Shown: piece after piece, positions 12,801-21,666 of the stretch
Numbering within the stretch: position 1 is the stretch's first letter
Layout: every line of letters begins with the position of its first letter
NCBI GenBank assembly: GCA_963580285.1
Contig: CAUZLF010000270.1
Span: 1-64,000, forward strand
DNA: 64,000 nucleotides
From: Lucinisca nassula
Taxonomy: Eukaryota; Mollusca; Bivalvia; Lucinida; Lucinidae
Direction: 5' to 3'
Made by a program: the position numbers and the translations under genes
Notes under the pieces: generated by a model
What the model was told of the DNA's origin: nothing
Databases searched by the model: none
What the model saw: only the letters and a program-made list of their open reading frames with translations

Positions 12801-15800
12801 GCCGCCTCCCATAGTATAGCCACCAGGGGTCACGTTTTGTGCACTCCCGCCAACAACTACACGATCGTATTTGTCAACCTGTTTCATGCGAAAGAAAAGT
12901 ATTACAGTCGAACTTCAATGGCTCAAACACCTTTGGGACCTCGAAAATTTGTTCGAGACACGGGTAGTTCGAGCCACTGAGGGTTATTATCAGGAGGTAT
13001 AACGAGACACTTTTACACATCTTTTCAGTGTTCGATAATGAATATGTATGCTGTGTGTACTCATTAGAATCGCCTCATCGAGGCGATTCTAATGAGTACA
13101 CACAGCATACATTTGCAAGATAAAAGACTAAAATCTCCTTAATTATCCCCACTGTTTCTTATGTTGAGGATTTCGCTAGGGGCTCAAGAACGGGTTCGAC
13201 TCATCAATGGTAAACGAGCCATCGGTGTTCGAGCCATCGAAGTTCTACTGTATTTGCAATACAACAAATTTATACACCGTCAAACAACAATGGTTCGAAA
13301 ACCTTTGGGACCATGAAGATTTGTTCGAGAAAAAAGTAGTTTGATCCACAGAGAGTTAATCATAGCATCAGGCAATAATAATAATAATATAGAGGATCTT
13401 ACATGAGTTTTCATGTATTATTGAATTCATTAAACCAGTTGAGGAAAAGGGATAAAATGCGAGGCTTTGCCGAGCATTTTATCCCTTTTCCTCAACGAGT
13501 TTAATAATTTCAATAATACATGAGCACGAATGCAAGATTCTGTTTATCATATGGCATTTTATTCACGATTGTTTACAAAAATGCCAATATTCCGCCATTA
13601 GTAAACGCGACGTCGTTAAGGAGGTCGTACATGTAACGTTACGGAACGTAACTAGCTAATTAGCATATTTAATCAACTAGTGGATTATCGAAAATATTAT
13701 ATGGCGTTATTACACTCTCAGACGCGACGTCATATGATAAAATAATAATAATAATAATAATAACTTTATTGCAAGACGATAATATATTGGCACGAGCGCC
13801 AGTCTAACATATGGCCCTCATATTGTTTGATTTGAGGTTTAACGTCCCCGTCAACACTATAAAGGTCATTTTGGAGACGTTGCTTCCAATTTTGTGGGAC
13901 TTTTACTCGACATTGAGATGAAATGACATCTCAAGCTCTGTCGCCCAATGAAACAAATAGGGTTTATTAGCATGGACGGTGCGCCTCGCACCGCTGTTCC
14001 TGGACAGGCGTAGATGCTCTAAGCGGTTTACCAGTACTGGTGTGCGGACCGGATTCAGCTCTGCGTGGAAGCATCATGCAGCCCATATATTTCTTCAAGC
14101 CCCTATGGGCGGGGGCCAATATGGCCCTTATTGTAACAGATATATGAGTTGATAAAATGTTTCGCACCTGATGGTACAAACAAAGTTAATATATACATTA
14201 AAAGTTTAAAGGACATTGACCATCAAGGCTGTTGCGATGGGCGCGTGGCGAAAACCAATGTCCAAACAGCACGCCCCTACTCCCATACCAGTTTGGTGTC
14301 CCTAAAATCGCAAACGTCGTCCAAAATATACGCTCTCTTTGTTTAGCAAAAATTAGAAGAGACCAAATAAGTTATGGATATTTTACATGTAACCTTTAAA
14401 CGGTAAGGTTAGCATTTTACTCCACAGGTCGCAGGCTTGTTCATTCGAGACACCTTAAACAAAAAGCCCCGAGGCGTGGGAGTAGGTAACACGTACCGAG
14501 GCATTAAAAATATCAAAAGAGTGGACATGAAGGAAAAAACGAGGTCGTAACCGATAACTTGCGCCAATCAAGTGGGTTGAAGGGGAAGGGTCGTAAATCA
14601 GTACGTCTCTTCACGCCCCCGCAAATGAACAGAAGGTAAAACAGCGGGCACCTTTGGACCCTAGATAAGAGAAGACCTCAGAGACCGCGGGCCAGCAAGC
14701 CGTGGTAGATCTAGGCTTGCCTCCAAATACAGCTCCAGCCAACCGGTCCCAAACCGTCCGAGGATATAAGTAATCTCATTACGCAAACACGCCTATACGA
14801 ATACATTGCCACCTTTATCGCCGAAAAAATGAAAATGTTATGACGAAAACTTGTGATATTTTTCTTATTTTTGCTCCAAATATAAATTGTGGGCACTCGT
14901 TAGAACCGCCTCATAATAAGGTATACCCCCGAAAACCCCAGTTTTACTATATAAAAGTGGGGTTCAAGGGGGTCAAAATTATATAGGCGTGTTCAAGTTC
15001 GTGATGTATCGTTTATCACAATAGACACTCCATATTGTGGACTATTCCAAATTTAGCACAGATTAGATATTGTTTGAGTGCTTTCTTGAGTTTAACAGGG
15101 CATCACTTAACATAATTTCAGTTGGTAAACTGTTCCATAGCCGGGGATCTGTGGTGCAAAAGGCTTTGTCGTAACACGTGGTATGCGATCTAGGAACGTG
15201 CAGTTTATCGTTAAGACTAGCAACTAGTCTGATAATAAAAGTCTGATCATTTTTTTTAAATTATTTATTAAAAGGTTTTCAGCTTTTCAGCATTGACAAG
15301 TCTATTTGGTGGAGTCTTAAATACACATCTTGGCTAAATATTATCATTGAGCCAGAGAGACTAGACTAGCTTAACCTTTAAACTCTGTTAATTTTATTAA
15401 AGAAGATGATTTTAATACCTTATTATTCATCTTAACGCCTAGTGCCTAGGCTATTTATCGTTTTATCGTTTGCTGTCGATCTCGTTCGTCGGTTACACAG
15501 ATATTTGGGGCCTGGACTCAGGTGAGTGATCATGGGCCGAACTGATCTCTTGAAATTCGATTTTTGCACAGTTTGTCTGGACAGTTTTGAAACTAAACAA
15601 GTAAATATGTGCATTAGAACAGAGATAACTATATTGAAACCGTCGTTTTTACGGTCGCAAATTCAGTTTTACGGCTCTGTTGACGCGTCGACGTAAAACG
15701 AAATTTTCGACCGTAAAACCGCAGATTTACCGCCGCAAATGACAATTTTGAATACAGTTCCACAGTATTTTTGTCACGAAAATTCCCATAAAACGCTTAA

Positions 15801-18800
15801 AGCGGGAGTCTGAGATTGGCCAGTACCATGACAGGGATATCGCAGGCTATGTTTCAGACTATCTGGTCGCATGCAGGTTCTGCCAAACATGAGATTTCAA
15901 TCATCCGAGAAAAAAATGCGATATCATCGCCCGCACTGGTTGTTGTGAACAATTGAGTTTGAAATATCCTTATAAACAAACTTGTTATATTCGAACATAA
16001 ATATATAGATTATATAGAAAAATTATCATTTATGATCATTTCCCCATGTAATCTAGCCTTTTTTGGATCGCCCCTGCAACCGTGTTATATCCATAACCGT
16101 GTTATAAAGAACCGTGTTATAATGAAGTTGTGGGGTATTTTGAATGGCTGGTCTTGGCAGCCAGTAGCGATTTTCAAAGTGAGTCTTCCAATTTCTATGA
16201 CCGTTTTTTTTTTTTTTTTTCATTCATTGATAACTGCACTTTATAAACACTTTCATGTGGAAGTAACGCGCTGTTCCATGCGTTTTGATTTTGCAAGCCT
16301 TAAAGGATCGAAACGGTCAAATATCACAACATTCAGATAACACATTACGTGTAATGTGCTAAAATGACGTTTTCTTATCTCTAGAACACAACATTTCAGA
16401 TGAGAACTTTTGACGGTGTTCTTATTTTCAGAAAAAAACAGAGTTTGACATCAAGAGAACAAGTCCGTGAAATGAACACCCCCTTAAACCCCACTTTATA
16501 TAGAGAAATCTGGGGTTTCTGGGGTAAACACTATTTTTCTTATTTTTTTTCTCAAAGACATAGGGTGTTGGTACTCGTTAGAACCGCCTCAATGCGGCGG
16601 TTCTAACGAGCACCAACAACCTATGTTTACATGATAAATAAAAAAAACGAGCACCAACAACCTATGTTTGCATGATAAATAAAAAAATATGACGGATTTT
16701 CATTAGAAAAGTAGCCATTTTGGAAATGTGAAAAATGCACATTGTAACATGGGTATGTTATCATAATGGTAGATGCTTCTAACATCTCAAGTTGAATACA
16801 CAGCTATACAATTCTGATCCTATACAGCAAAACTGTGGTTTACGGGAGTAAAATATATGAGCAGAAAAAAAGAAAACAGAAAAAATTATCAAAATTAAAA
16901 AATTATCAAAATTTTTCATCTTAAAATTTTAAAATTTTCATTTTTTCGGCGATTAAGGTTACAATGTTATTGTGTAGGCGTTTTCTCGTAATGAATCATA
17001 GTTTGTGGGTGCTTGACCCAAAATCCATGAGAGCTAAAATAAGGATAACAATTTATACCCTTGTAAAATCCACTTTTCGCTTTACAAAGTCGAGTTTACA
17101 AGGACGTACATGCACACCACATCGAAATTGCCTAAATGACACAACAAGTAAAACATCTACATCTTACCTCCTGGTAAATTTCCCCCCACGTTGCGCCGGT
17201 TTCAACTTTGATTTCGCCGTATTCACTCCTCGGTGTCCTGTCTTGAGTGACCGTCATGGACTTCATCTCCATCAAATTAATGCAGAAGCTGTTATAAGCA
17301 GATGACCGCCCTAGAAAATCATGACCCGATGATTTAACAGTTACCCGCAGATTGTGGTTCCTGGCGAATAATACGGCCTGCTTAATGTCTTCCACACTTT
17401 TGACCACGGCGTGTATTAGTGGAAAACTGGGAAACAAAATAAATGTATACAATTACTTCGATAACAGTCAAATTCCTATATTAAGACCACCTTTGGGACT
17501 GTTCAAAAGTGGTCTTAAAGACCACTTTTGAACAGTCTGAAATTTGGTCTCTGACCAGAGGACACGGTATGCATAAAATACAAAGAAAGAATAACTGCAA
17601 CCTTCTGAATAAGCTTTTTATAGCCGAATTAATTAGTCTTAGGTCTTAATAGCGGAATTCTACTGTACGTCGTTTATAAGTGAAAATTGACTAGGGTCTA
17701 CCAGAGTTCTTTTTGTTATTTTGTGCGGAGAAATATTGATGGTGCCTAATTTAGGCGGTTCTAGCGAGCACACACAGTCTTTATTTGGAGATAGTTTGTA
17801 AGTACTCTTTAGAATCGCCTCATTTAGAACCTCTTTAGAACCGCCTCATTTAGGCGTTCTAATGCGAACGCACAATTTATATTTGGAGATAGTTTGTAAG
17901 TACTCTTTAGAGCCGCCTCATTTAGACGTCTAATGAGAACGCACATTTTATATTTGGAGAGTGCAAGTACTCGTTAAAACCGACTCTTTAAGCATACACA
18001 GTCTATATTTGGAGCTTAAGCAAGCATAATATCACAAACTTTATAGGCAAACAGTCACTGATTTGTTTGTTTGATTTGTGTTTTATCGTCCCCGTCAACA
18101 CTGTATAGGTCATTTTGAAGATGTTGCTTCCAATTTTGTGGGACTTTTACCCGACATTTAGATGAAATGACATCTCAAGCTCTATCGTCCAATGAAACCA
18201 ATAGGGTTTATAAGCATGGGCGGTCCGACTCACGCCCCTTTGCCTGGGCAGCCGTAGATCCTCTAAGCGGTTTACCAGTACTTGTGTGCGGTCAGTTTCA
18301 GCTCTGCATGGAAGCACCATGCAGCCCATCTATTTCTTCAAGCTCCGATGGGCGGGGGCCGGCAGTCACGCTTTACAGTGTTTGTTTGCACGGGTAGTTT
18401 ATGGGTATGCAAGTAGTGCAATATTGTCGGATGCGCGTCCGACTGGTAAAAATTGGGGTCGTGAAGTCGACCCCGCCGGGTTCAGCGATAATCTTGCCAG
18501 GAAATTGATCCTCGGTCATTCTCTCCGTTCCGCTGATATCGGTCAACAGCTTATGTATAAGCCTTCCATTGCTTTCCTGATCAGGGCCCAGTTGTTCAAA
18601 GCCTCGTTAGCTTAATGAGCTCGTTAGTAATCAAAATGTTAACTGTTCTAGCAAGTGCAATATCTAAAAATTTGGTATTGTTGCTGAAAACCGGCCCCGG
18701 CCCATCGGGGCTTGAAGAAATAAATTGGCTGCATGATGCTTCCACGCAGAGCTGAAACCCACTGCACACGAGTACTGGTAAACCGCTTAGAGGATCTAAG

Positions 18801-21599
18801 CCTGGCCAGGCAAAGCGATGCGAGTCAGCCCGTCCATGCTTTTAAACCCTTTTGGTTTTTGGACGACAGGACTTGAGATATCATTTCATCTCAATGTCGG
18901 GTAAAAGTCCCACAAATTTGGAAGCAACGTCTCCAGAATGACCTATACAGTGTTGACGGGGACGTTAAACCTCAAATCAAACAAAAAGTGTTGCTGAAAA
19001 AATTTGAGCAGCTTTTTCATTTGCAAAAGCTGCTCACAGTTTTTTCAGCAAAAATATTTGTATATTTGCCGCAATACATGGTCAATGTTTTAACGATTTG
19101 TTAACTAACGGTGTCGTTAGTTTTGAACAACTGGCCCCGGATCGACAAGATGGTTATAATGTAGACTTGACGCGCGCATGTCATAGCCACCTCGCGCGCG
19201 CCGATAAATAAGGTCGTTGCCACCTCATGGACAAAATAGAAGTGAAGGCAATGATCAGGAATCGATACAATTAACTCACACCTACCATCAGAGGCATCAA
19301 AGGGAAAGAAACACAAACAAGAAATAACTAGACCCTAATGGAAACACCAATAGCGGAAGTTTCTTTCCCATAAAATGGTCAATTGGCTATCCATAACAAA
19401 AAGATATAAGCGATACACACACTCAAAGACAAACCATAACAAAAATAAACCGCGACAGAAGAAACCTGTTTTTGATATTTCTGAACAACAAATGAGCAGA
19501 TCAACCTGCGTATTCTGGTCAGCTCTGTGGTGTTCGCTGATTGGACAGCACACTATCTATAGTTTCCGGTGAAAAGAAAGTGGGCGAACTGCAACAAAAA
19601 TAAACCGCGAAAAAAGAAACATGTTTTTTGTTATTTCTGAACAACAAATGAGCAGATCAACCTGCGTAGTCTGATCAGCTCCGTGGTATTCGCTGATTGG
19701 ACAGCACAATATCTCTAATTTCCGGCTGGTCGGGCTGCAAATTCTGTGACGGCTCCAGCCAAGAGACTTTCTTTAGGTGGCCTTTCCTGTGTGACGCTTT
19801 CTTACTGGTTTAGGTAATGGCGGCTGGTGCCTGATGCTCAGACTCTGGTCGGGCCAACCGGAGTCTTACTGTTGGTTTTCTTTTGCTCCAGCATTTCAGT
19901 TATTTCATGCTGTGGAGTCCTCATCACTGTTTCATCTCTGTAATGGTTTGATTTTTATGTTTTCGGAGATGTTACACTGATAAGTTAGAACCCCTTCATG
20001 CTGACTGAAAAACCATTATTTGTCTAAACTAGGACAGAACCAAGGGCGAGGTGTGTGGTCATAAAAAATCGATTTAAGCCACACCCCGCCCCCACCCCTC
20101 CGTTAAATACAAAACTTTTACTGACCGTTCAAGGGCGGTTCTTCTCTCGAGGCTTATTATTGTTTTAGTTCGTCTTCGCATGTATGTGTCGCTGACATCT
20201 TTTCATTTTGGATAGCCGTTTGGCCATTTTATGGGAAAGTCCATTTTTTGGTGGTGTGTGTGTGTGTGTGGGGGGGGGGGGGGGCTCTCCTTACAATGAA
20301 GTTTTTATATGTTTCTTTCCCTTTGGTGACTTGGATGGGTTCCTGATCATTGCCTTCACTTCTATTTTCTTGCACACCAGATAAGAAATCGGTAGTTTTA
20401 GCCTGGGATAGAAATTAAGTTCTTACCCTGGTGTTCTTACCCAGGGACAGGGTAAAAATCGAAAATTCTCACGTGTTTGATATGCACTGGTTGAATACGA
20501 CCTCATATGCGCCGTCGTTAAGGTTGACATCACAACACATTTCATGACGTCACTAAAAATCACAACATTGTCATCACAATATGGTGGACGCCGGCAACCA
20601 AAGTGACTGCATTATTAAACATCCACGCTCAAAATTGATAGGTATGCAAGAAAATGAATCTAACATGGAAGTGTGTGTGTTTGTGGTGCGGGGGGGGGGG
20701 GGGGGGGGGGAATAGAAAATCCGTCCCTCGGGGTCACAGTCCGGCATCACTCGGCAAGCCTCGTGATGCCGGACTGTGATCCTCGGAACGGATTTTTCTA
20801 TCCACCCCTCGCACCCAAGAATCTTATATAACGCTGGATAGTCTGTGCTAGGTTGTGCGGGCGACCAGTGAAGGCTGGTCAGACTGCACGCAGCAATGGA
20901 AAATTAGGTGACTGGTTTCAGAACCACAGTTGGAGTCAAGCAAGGATGCCTCTTGTCACCAAATCTATTCATCGCCCCCGCCCATCGGGGCTCGCAGAAA
21001 TAGATTTGGTTGCATGGTGCTTCCGCGCAGAGCTGAATTGACCACATTTGAGTACTAGTAAACCGCTTAGATGGACTAAGCCTGTCCATCATAAATGAAT
21101 GGATAGGGTTTAGCTGTGCAGCATCTCAGTAGACAGAGTGGAAAGAGATTGTCATGAAGTCATCAAAGGTACCTTAGGACCGGCAAGGTAACAGGATAAG
21201 TGAAGGGAATATTAATTTTCAGACTATACTTAATCAAAAGGCATAGATCTACCAATTCGCCAAAAAGAACTGACGCAGAATACACGACTTGAAAATCAGA
21301 CCACGTGTCATGAAAAGGAAATCAAAACTGACGTCTGCTGTATAAAGTTGCAGAAAAATAAATATATACCTACGTTTTTGTTCTAAGATTCCACTGGGTA
21401 ATTAAACTTTGTATACTGATCTGACGGTGATTCTGGAAATACTAGTCGTCCGGTCATCGTGTTATCAAGTCTAGCGTAGTCCAGTTGACTAGGCATGGTG
21501 TCGGTAAAATCTTGTCCATTATTTTCGTCTGCCGTAGCACGTGCCACACAATGAAATGCAACAGCAAACAGTAGAAACGACGCGAATGTAATGTGGAAT
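5000..21599 (-). CDS. Berberine-bridge-enzyme-like FAD-linked oxidoreductase (partial gene, 4 exons seen)
   Basis: Seen: four minus-strand exons, 21599-21374, 17426-17168, 12878-12744 and 5687-5000, join across GT-AG introns of 3,947, 4,289 and 7,056 bp and give about 435 residues. Order: hydrophobic leader; GRLVFPESP; SSGHDFLGRSS with the family His; GGSAQNVTPGGYTMGGG; GDLFWALRGGGGGTYGVV; then the start of the substrate domain ending ARLGG. Known: BBE-like enzymes (about 500 residues) bind FAD covalently through that His and oxidise alcohols, sugars or alkaloids with O2, giving H2O2. Inference: a secreted oxidase, substrate unknown. The plant-type Cys position is Ala, so single covalent FAD linkage is predicted. 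The start codon and last ~80-100 residues are not in view. An apparent frameshift in the first visible exon leaves open a pseudogene or an assembly error. Confidence 0.85.
5872..5998 (-). repeat. MITE-K fragment
   Basis: Shares CCATTTTTGAACAGTCCCAA and TTGGAATTTTACTGTA with the copies at 4665-4989 and 17465-17675. The other end is not clear. Lies in the intron upstream of the exon at 5000-5687. Confidence 0.5.
6384..6676 (+). mobile_element. SINE-1 copy with 13-bp target duplication
   Basis: Full-length copy: CATCGGGGCTTGAAGAAA head, GAGGATCTAAGCCTGCCCAG core, TTGATGGGGACC tail and an AAATAAACAAAAC end. It is bounded by the exact direct repeat AAGAACATTAAGA at 6371-6383 and 6677-6689, the signature of target-primed retroposition. 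Frames read through it on both strands are not genes. Confidence 0.9.
6727..6830 (-). repeat. SINE-3 3' part
   Basis: GTGAGTGAGTG tail, TTTTACGTCCCA and CATACGGAGACGGGACTTC match, in reverse, the 3' half of the SINE-3 copies at 27384-27542 and 31181-31350. The tRNA-like head is missing. Confidence 0.7.
6920..7200. repeat. SINE-like fragment with purine-rich stretch
   Basis: TTGGGGTTTAACGACACGTC resembles molluscan SINE tails. It runs into an AGGAGATAAA-rich purine tract (about 7000-7100), a C9 run and CAGCTGTGATCCGACATCAG. The overlapping short frames on both strands come from the low-complexity tract. Family not recognised among the others here. Confidence 0.4.
7387..7622 (-). mobile_element. 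SINE-1 copy, internally deleted
   Basis: Tail GAGGTTTTATGGCCCCGTCA, core TTTACCAGTACTC and head CCAAGCCCCGATAGG are in reverse orientation. Shorter than the 300-bp consensus. Confidence 0.8.
7623..8152. other. No gene or clear repeat seen
   Basis: Unique-looking sequence between a SINE-1 and the inverted duplication. Two short minus-strand frames have no recognised motif. GGGAGCATTTTTTGTGCCAT at 8060 recurs at 10181, so an undefined repeat is present. Confidence 0.35.
8153..9215. repeat. Inverted duplication, two 355-bp arms
   Basis: Bases 8153-8507 and 8861-9215 are reverse complements with few differences and equal length. The spacer of 353 bp holds part of a SINE-7. Both arms carry the same frame ending in LLVPEVI(S/G)GVRLTGYQ ... 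LLYGALLINVKH (8340-8511 minus, 8865-9028 plus). No protein family is recognised for it. Could be a foldback element or a duplicated terminal exon. Confidence 0.8.
8645..8836 (+). repeat. SINE-7 copy (GATA-tail family relative)
   Basis: Shares GTGTAGGCTTTCATCCT, AAATGTGACCGATC and neighbouring bases with the cluster at 49806-50605. It ends in a short AAAG repeat and lies between the arms of the inverted duplication. Confidence 0.65.
9544..9895. repeat. Three long (CT)n tracts
   Basis: Tracts at 9544-9605, 9668-9731 and 9822-9895 are separated by 62 and 90 bases of ordinary sequence. The plus strand is all pyrimidine within each tract. The predicted Ser-Leu repeat proteins across it are artefacts. 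Confidence 0.95.
9896..10774. other. Gene-free stretch with a C19 run
   Basis: A homopolymer of about 19 C lies at 9959-9977. The rest shows no exon or repeat that I can name apart from GGGAGCATTTTTTGTGCCAT at 10181, shared with 8060. Confidence 0.4.
10775..11063 (-). mobile_element. Palindromic element H, copy 1
   Basis: Bases 10775-10933 form a long imperfect palindrome (ATCAAGTTTATC arm, TAGAATCGCGAGG centre). A block to 11063 follows with CACTTGTCCTGAGATAGC. The whole unit occurs in opposite orientation at 53708-54165. No coding capacity. Confidence 0.75.
11453..11688 (+). mobile_element. MITE-E copy with TTAA ends
   Basis: Starts TTAACCCATAAAACGC and ends GCGTCTTAAGGGTTAA, giving inverted ends with terminal TTAA, a pattern known for piggyBac-type elements. 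An inner palindrome carries GCAAACAGTGTGGACCC. It is an uninterrupted relative of the SINE-carrying copy at 44407-44951. Confidence 0.75.
11738..12017 (+). mobile_element. MITE-A copy, 280 bp, intact hairpin
   Basis: Ends are CATTATGCAAACACGCC and AGTGTTTTCGTGATG. The centre (about 11853-11903) holds a near-perfect hairpin GTTAGAACCGCCTC/GAGGCGGTTCTAAC flanked by inverted TATAGATTGTGGG. No coding capacity. Confidence 0.85.
12028..12308 (+). mobile_element. SINE-1 copy, 5' truncated
   Basis: Begins at AAGAAATATATTGGGCTGC, lacking the GGGGCTTG head, and ends GACGAGGACGTAAATCTC with AAACAAACAAA. Lies 10 bases after a MITE-A. Confidence 0.8.
12382..12681 (+). mobile_element. SINE-1 copy with 12-bp target duplication
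   Basis: Full 300-bp copy between direct repeats CCATTAAGTAGT at 12370-12381 and 12682-12693. It sits about 50 bp into the intron from the 5' splice site of the exon at 12744-12878. Confidence 0.92.
12744..12878 (-). CDS. BBE-like oxidoreductase, 45-codon FAD-domain exon
   Basis: Acceptor GAAACAG|GTTGAC and donor ATACAG|GTACAG bound exactly 45 codons in phase 0 on both sides. The product runs VDKYDRVVVGGSAQNVTPGG, YTMGGGHSPLSP, then LGLAIDNLLEIQ. This is the conserved G-G-x-x-x-GGG loop that cradles FAD in BBE-like enzymes. Plant bicovalent enzymes have Cys where Ala of GGSAQ stands, so a second flavin link is not expected. It is hemmed in by MITE-C 26 bases upstream of its first base and a SINE-1 about 50 bp downstream. 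Confidence 0.88.
12905..13250. mobile_element. MITE-C (CAGT...ACTG, TA flanks)
   Basis: Starts CAGTCGAACTTCAATGG and ends with the complement of CAGTAGAACTTCGATGG, with TA on both sides (12903-12904 and 13251-13252), a pattern seen in pogo/Tigger-like elements. The centre (about 13057-13103) has the hairpin ATTAGAATCGCCTC/GAGGCGATTCTAAT, the same as the MITE-A core but with matching changes on both arms. It may supply the branch point for the neighbouring exon. Confidence 0.85.
13282..13372 (+). repeat. MITE-C fragment
   Basis: ATGGTTCGAAAACCTTTGGG and a following GTTCGAGAAAAAAGTAG resemble the left part of MITE-C. The rest is missing. Confidence 0.6.
13393..13541. repeat. Long palindrome around ATAAAATGCGAGGC
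   Basis: GTTGAGGAAAAGGGATAAAA and its complement face each other across GCGAGGCTTTGCCGAGC. The outer arms TGTATTATTGAA extend it to about 149 bp. TAA repeats follow at 13741-13765. Probably a non-autonomous element; no coding capacity. Confidence 0.7.
13819..14118 (-). mobile_element. SINE-1 copy with 10-bp target duplication
   Basis: Full 300-bp copy in reverse, bounded by ATATGGCCCT at 13809-13818 and 14119-14128. In the intron between the 12.8-kb and 5.7-kb... exons' upstream neighbour, i.e. between exons at 17168 and 12878. Confidence 0.9.
14129..14776. other. Intronic stretch, no feature recognised
   Basis: No exon of the surrounding oxidoreductase gene and no repeat that I can identify. 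Short frames lack family motifs. Confidence 0.4.
14777..15006 (+). mobile_element. MITE-A copy missing one hairpin arm
   Basis: Ends CATTACGCAAACACGCC and TCGTGATG. The left hairpin arm GTTAGAACCGCCTCA is followed directly by TAATAAGGTATACCC, so the right arm and its flank have been lost at the axis of symmetry. Confidence 0.8.
15007..16447. other. Intronic stretch with small palindromes
   Basis: No coding exon recognised. Bases 15640-15760 hold repeated, partly inverted TTTTACGG/CCGTAAAA motifs that may be an undefined element. A T-rich run lies at 16204-16220. Confidence 0.4.
16448..16768 (-). mobile_element. MITE-B copy
   Basis: Starts CATCAAGAGAACAAGTCCG and ends GGTATGTTATCATAATG. The hairpin GTTAGAACCGCCTC and near-complement is centred at about 16589. 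CGAGCACCAACAACCTATGT is directly duplicated right of the hairpin (about 16608 and 16649). Confidence 0.8.
16862..16993 (+). repeat. MITE-A half copy
   Basis: Contains only the right portion: AATTATCAAAATTTTTCATC, TTTTTTCGGCGATTAAGG and GTGTAGGCGTTTTCTCGTAA. It has no hairpin. Confidence 0.65.
17168..17426 (-). CDS. BBE-like oxidoreductase, exon with flavin-linking His
   Basis: Acceptor TTTGTTTCCCAG|T and donor CAGGAG|GTAAGA. One base completes a split codon, then 86 codons run FPLIHAVVKSVEDIKQ to TWGEIYQE. Codon 35 (bases 17323-17321) is the His of SSGHDF, at the position of the 8-alpha-histidyl FAD link in BBE-like enzymes. INLMEMKSM and VETGATWGEIYQ match the rest of the PCMH-type FAD domain. 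It leaves in phase 0 and fits the next exon. Confidence 0.9.
17465..17675. mobile_element. MITE-K copy
   Basis: Ends CAGTCAAATTCC and GGAATTCTACTG (TA follows). An inner palindrome AAGACCACCTTTGG ... AAAGACCACTTTTG lies near the left end. Starts 38 bp upstream of the acceptor of the exon at 17168-17426. Confidence 0.75.
17740..18010. repeat. Degenerate tandem hairpin half-sites
   Basis: TATTTGGAGATAGTTTGTAA followed by CTTTAGARYCGCCTCATTTA recurs several times (about 17780, 17845, 17880, 17950) with decayed complements. These are scrambled copies of the MITE-A/B central hairpin without recognisable element ends. Confidence 0.65.
18059..18362 (-). mobile_element. SINE-1 copy
   Basis: Full copy in reverse with tail TCGTCCCCGTCAACAC and head CTTCAAGCTCCGATGGG. 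Short direct repeats CAGTCAC at 18052-18058 and 18363-18369 may be the target duplication. Confidence 0.85.
18413..18550 (+). repeat. SINE-2 5' part
   Basis: GTCGGATGCGCGTCCGACTGG, shortened box A-like start, and GGGTTCAGCGA box B-like region, then ATTCTCTCCGTTCCGCTGAT, match the head of the SINE-2 at 29552-29859. The 3' part is missing. Confidence 0.7.
18584..19138. mobile_element. MITE-D copy carrying a SINE-1
   Basis: Ends GGGCCCAGTTGTTCAAA and the complement of GGGGCCAGTTGTTCAAA. The inner palindrome GAGCAGCTTTTTCATTTGC matches the copy at 25019-25586. SINE-1 sits at 18691-18988. Confidence 0.8.
18691..18988 (+). mobile_element. SINE-1 nested in MITE-D, 12-bp target duplication
   Basis: Bounded by TGTTGCTGAAAA at 18679-18690 and 18989-19000. 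Full-length with AATCAAACAAAAAG end. It inserted after the MITE-D. Confidence 0.92.
19232..20369. mobile_element. Element J, full copy with inverted ends
   Basis: Left end AAAATAGAAGTGAAGGCAAT and right end its complement at 20369; matching arms run about 200 bp with changes. The interior has a direct duplication (about 19437-19577 and 19590-19735, sharing GAACAACAAATGAGCAGATC) and a G15 run at 20270-20284. No transposase frame. Other copies: 1-500, 27857-28209, 30757-31178, 32365-32697. Confidence 0.75.
20690..20816. repeat. G21 run plus palindrome
   Basis: A 21-base G run (20690-20710) precedes AATAGAAAATCCG ... GTCACAGTCCGGCATCAC, whose complement follows across CTCGGCAAGCCTCG. Likely a small palindromic element. 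Confidence 0.75.
20979..21092 (+). repeat. SINE-1 5' fragment
   Basis: CGCCCATCGGGGCTCGCAG head through TAGTAAACCGCTTAGATGG; the 3' two thirds are absent. Confidence 0.8.
21374..21599 (-). CDS. BBE-like oxidoreductase, signal-peptide exon with apparent frameshift
   Basis: Follows a CCTTGCTTTCAG acceptor. One frame gives FHITFASFLLFAVAFHCVA, a signal-peptide-like hydrophobic run, then ADENNGQDF, TMTGRLVFPESPSDQYTKF and a stop at TAG shortly after. A second frame gives QWNLRTKT just before a CAAAAAC|GTAGGT donor; that is what BBE-like enzymes carry before the FP of the next exon, and its phase fits the next exon. The frame change lies between about 21391 and 21405 and needs one base removed (or two added). 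True mutation, sequencing error or unusual splicing all remain possible. No ATG lies in frame upstream within the exon, so the start codon is in an earlier exon. Confidence 0.75.
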
Positions 21600-21666
21600 C
21601 TGAAAGCAAGGGAGATAATTCACAAATTAACATTTGAACCTGCTGGGTGAATTTTCGATTTCCCTG

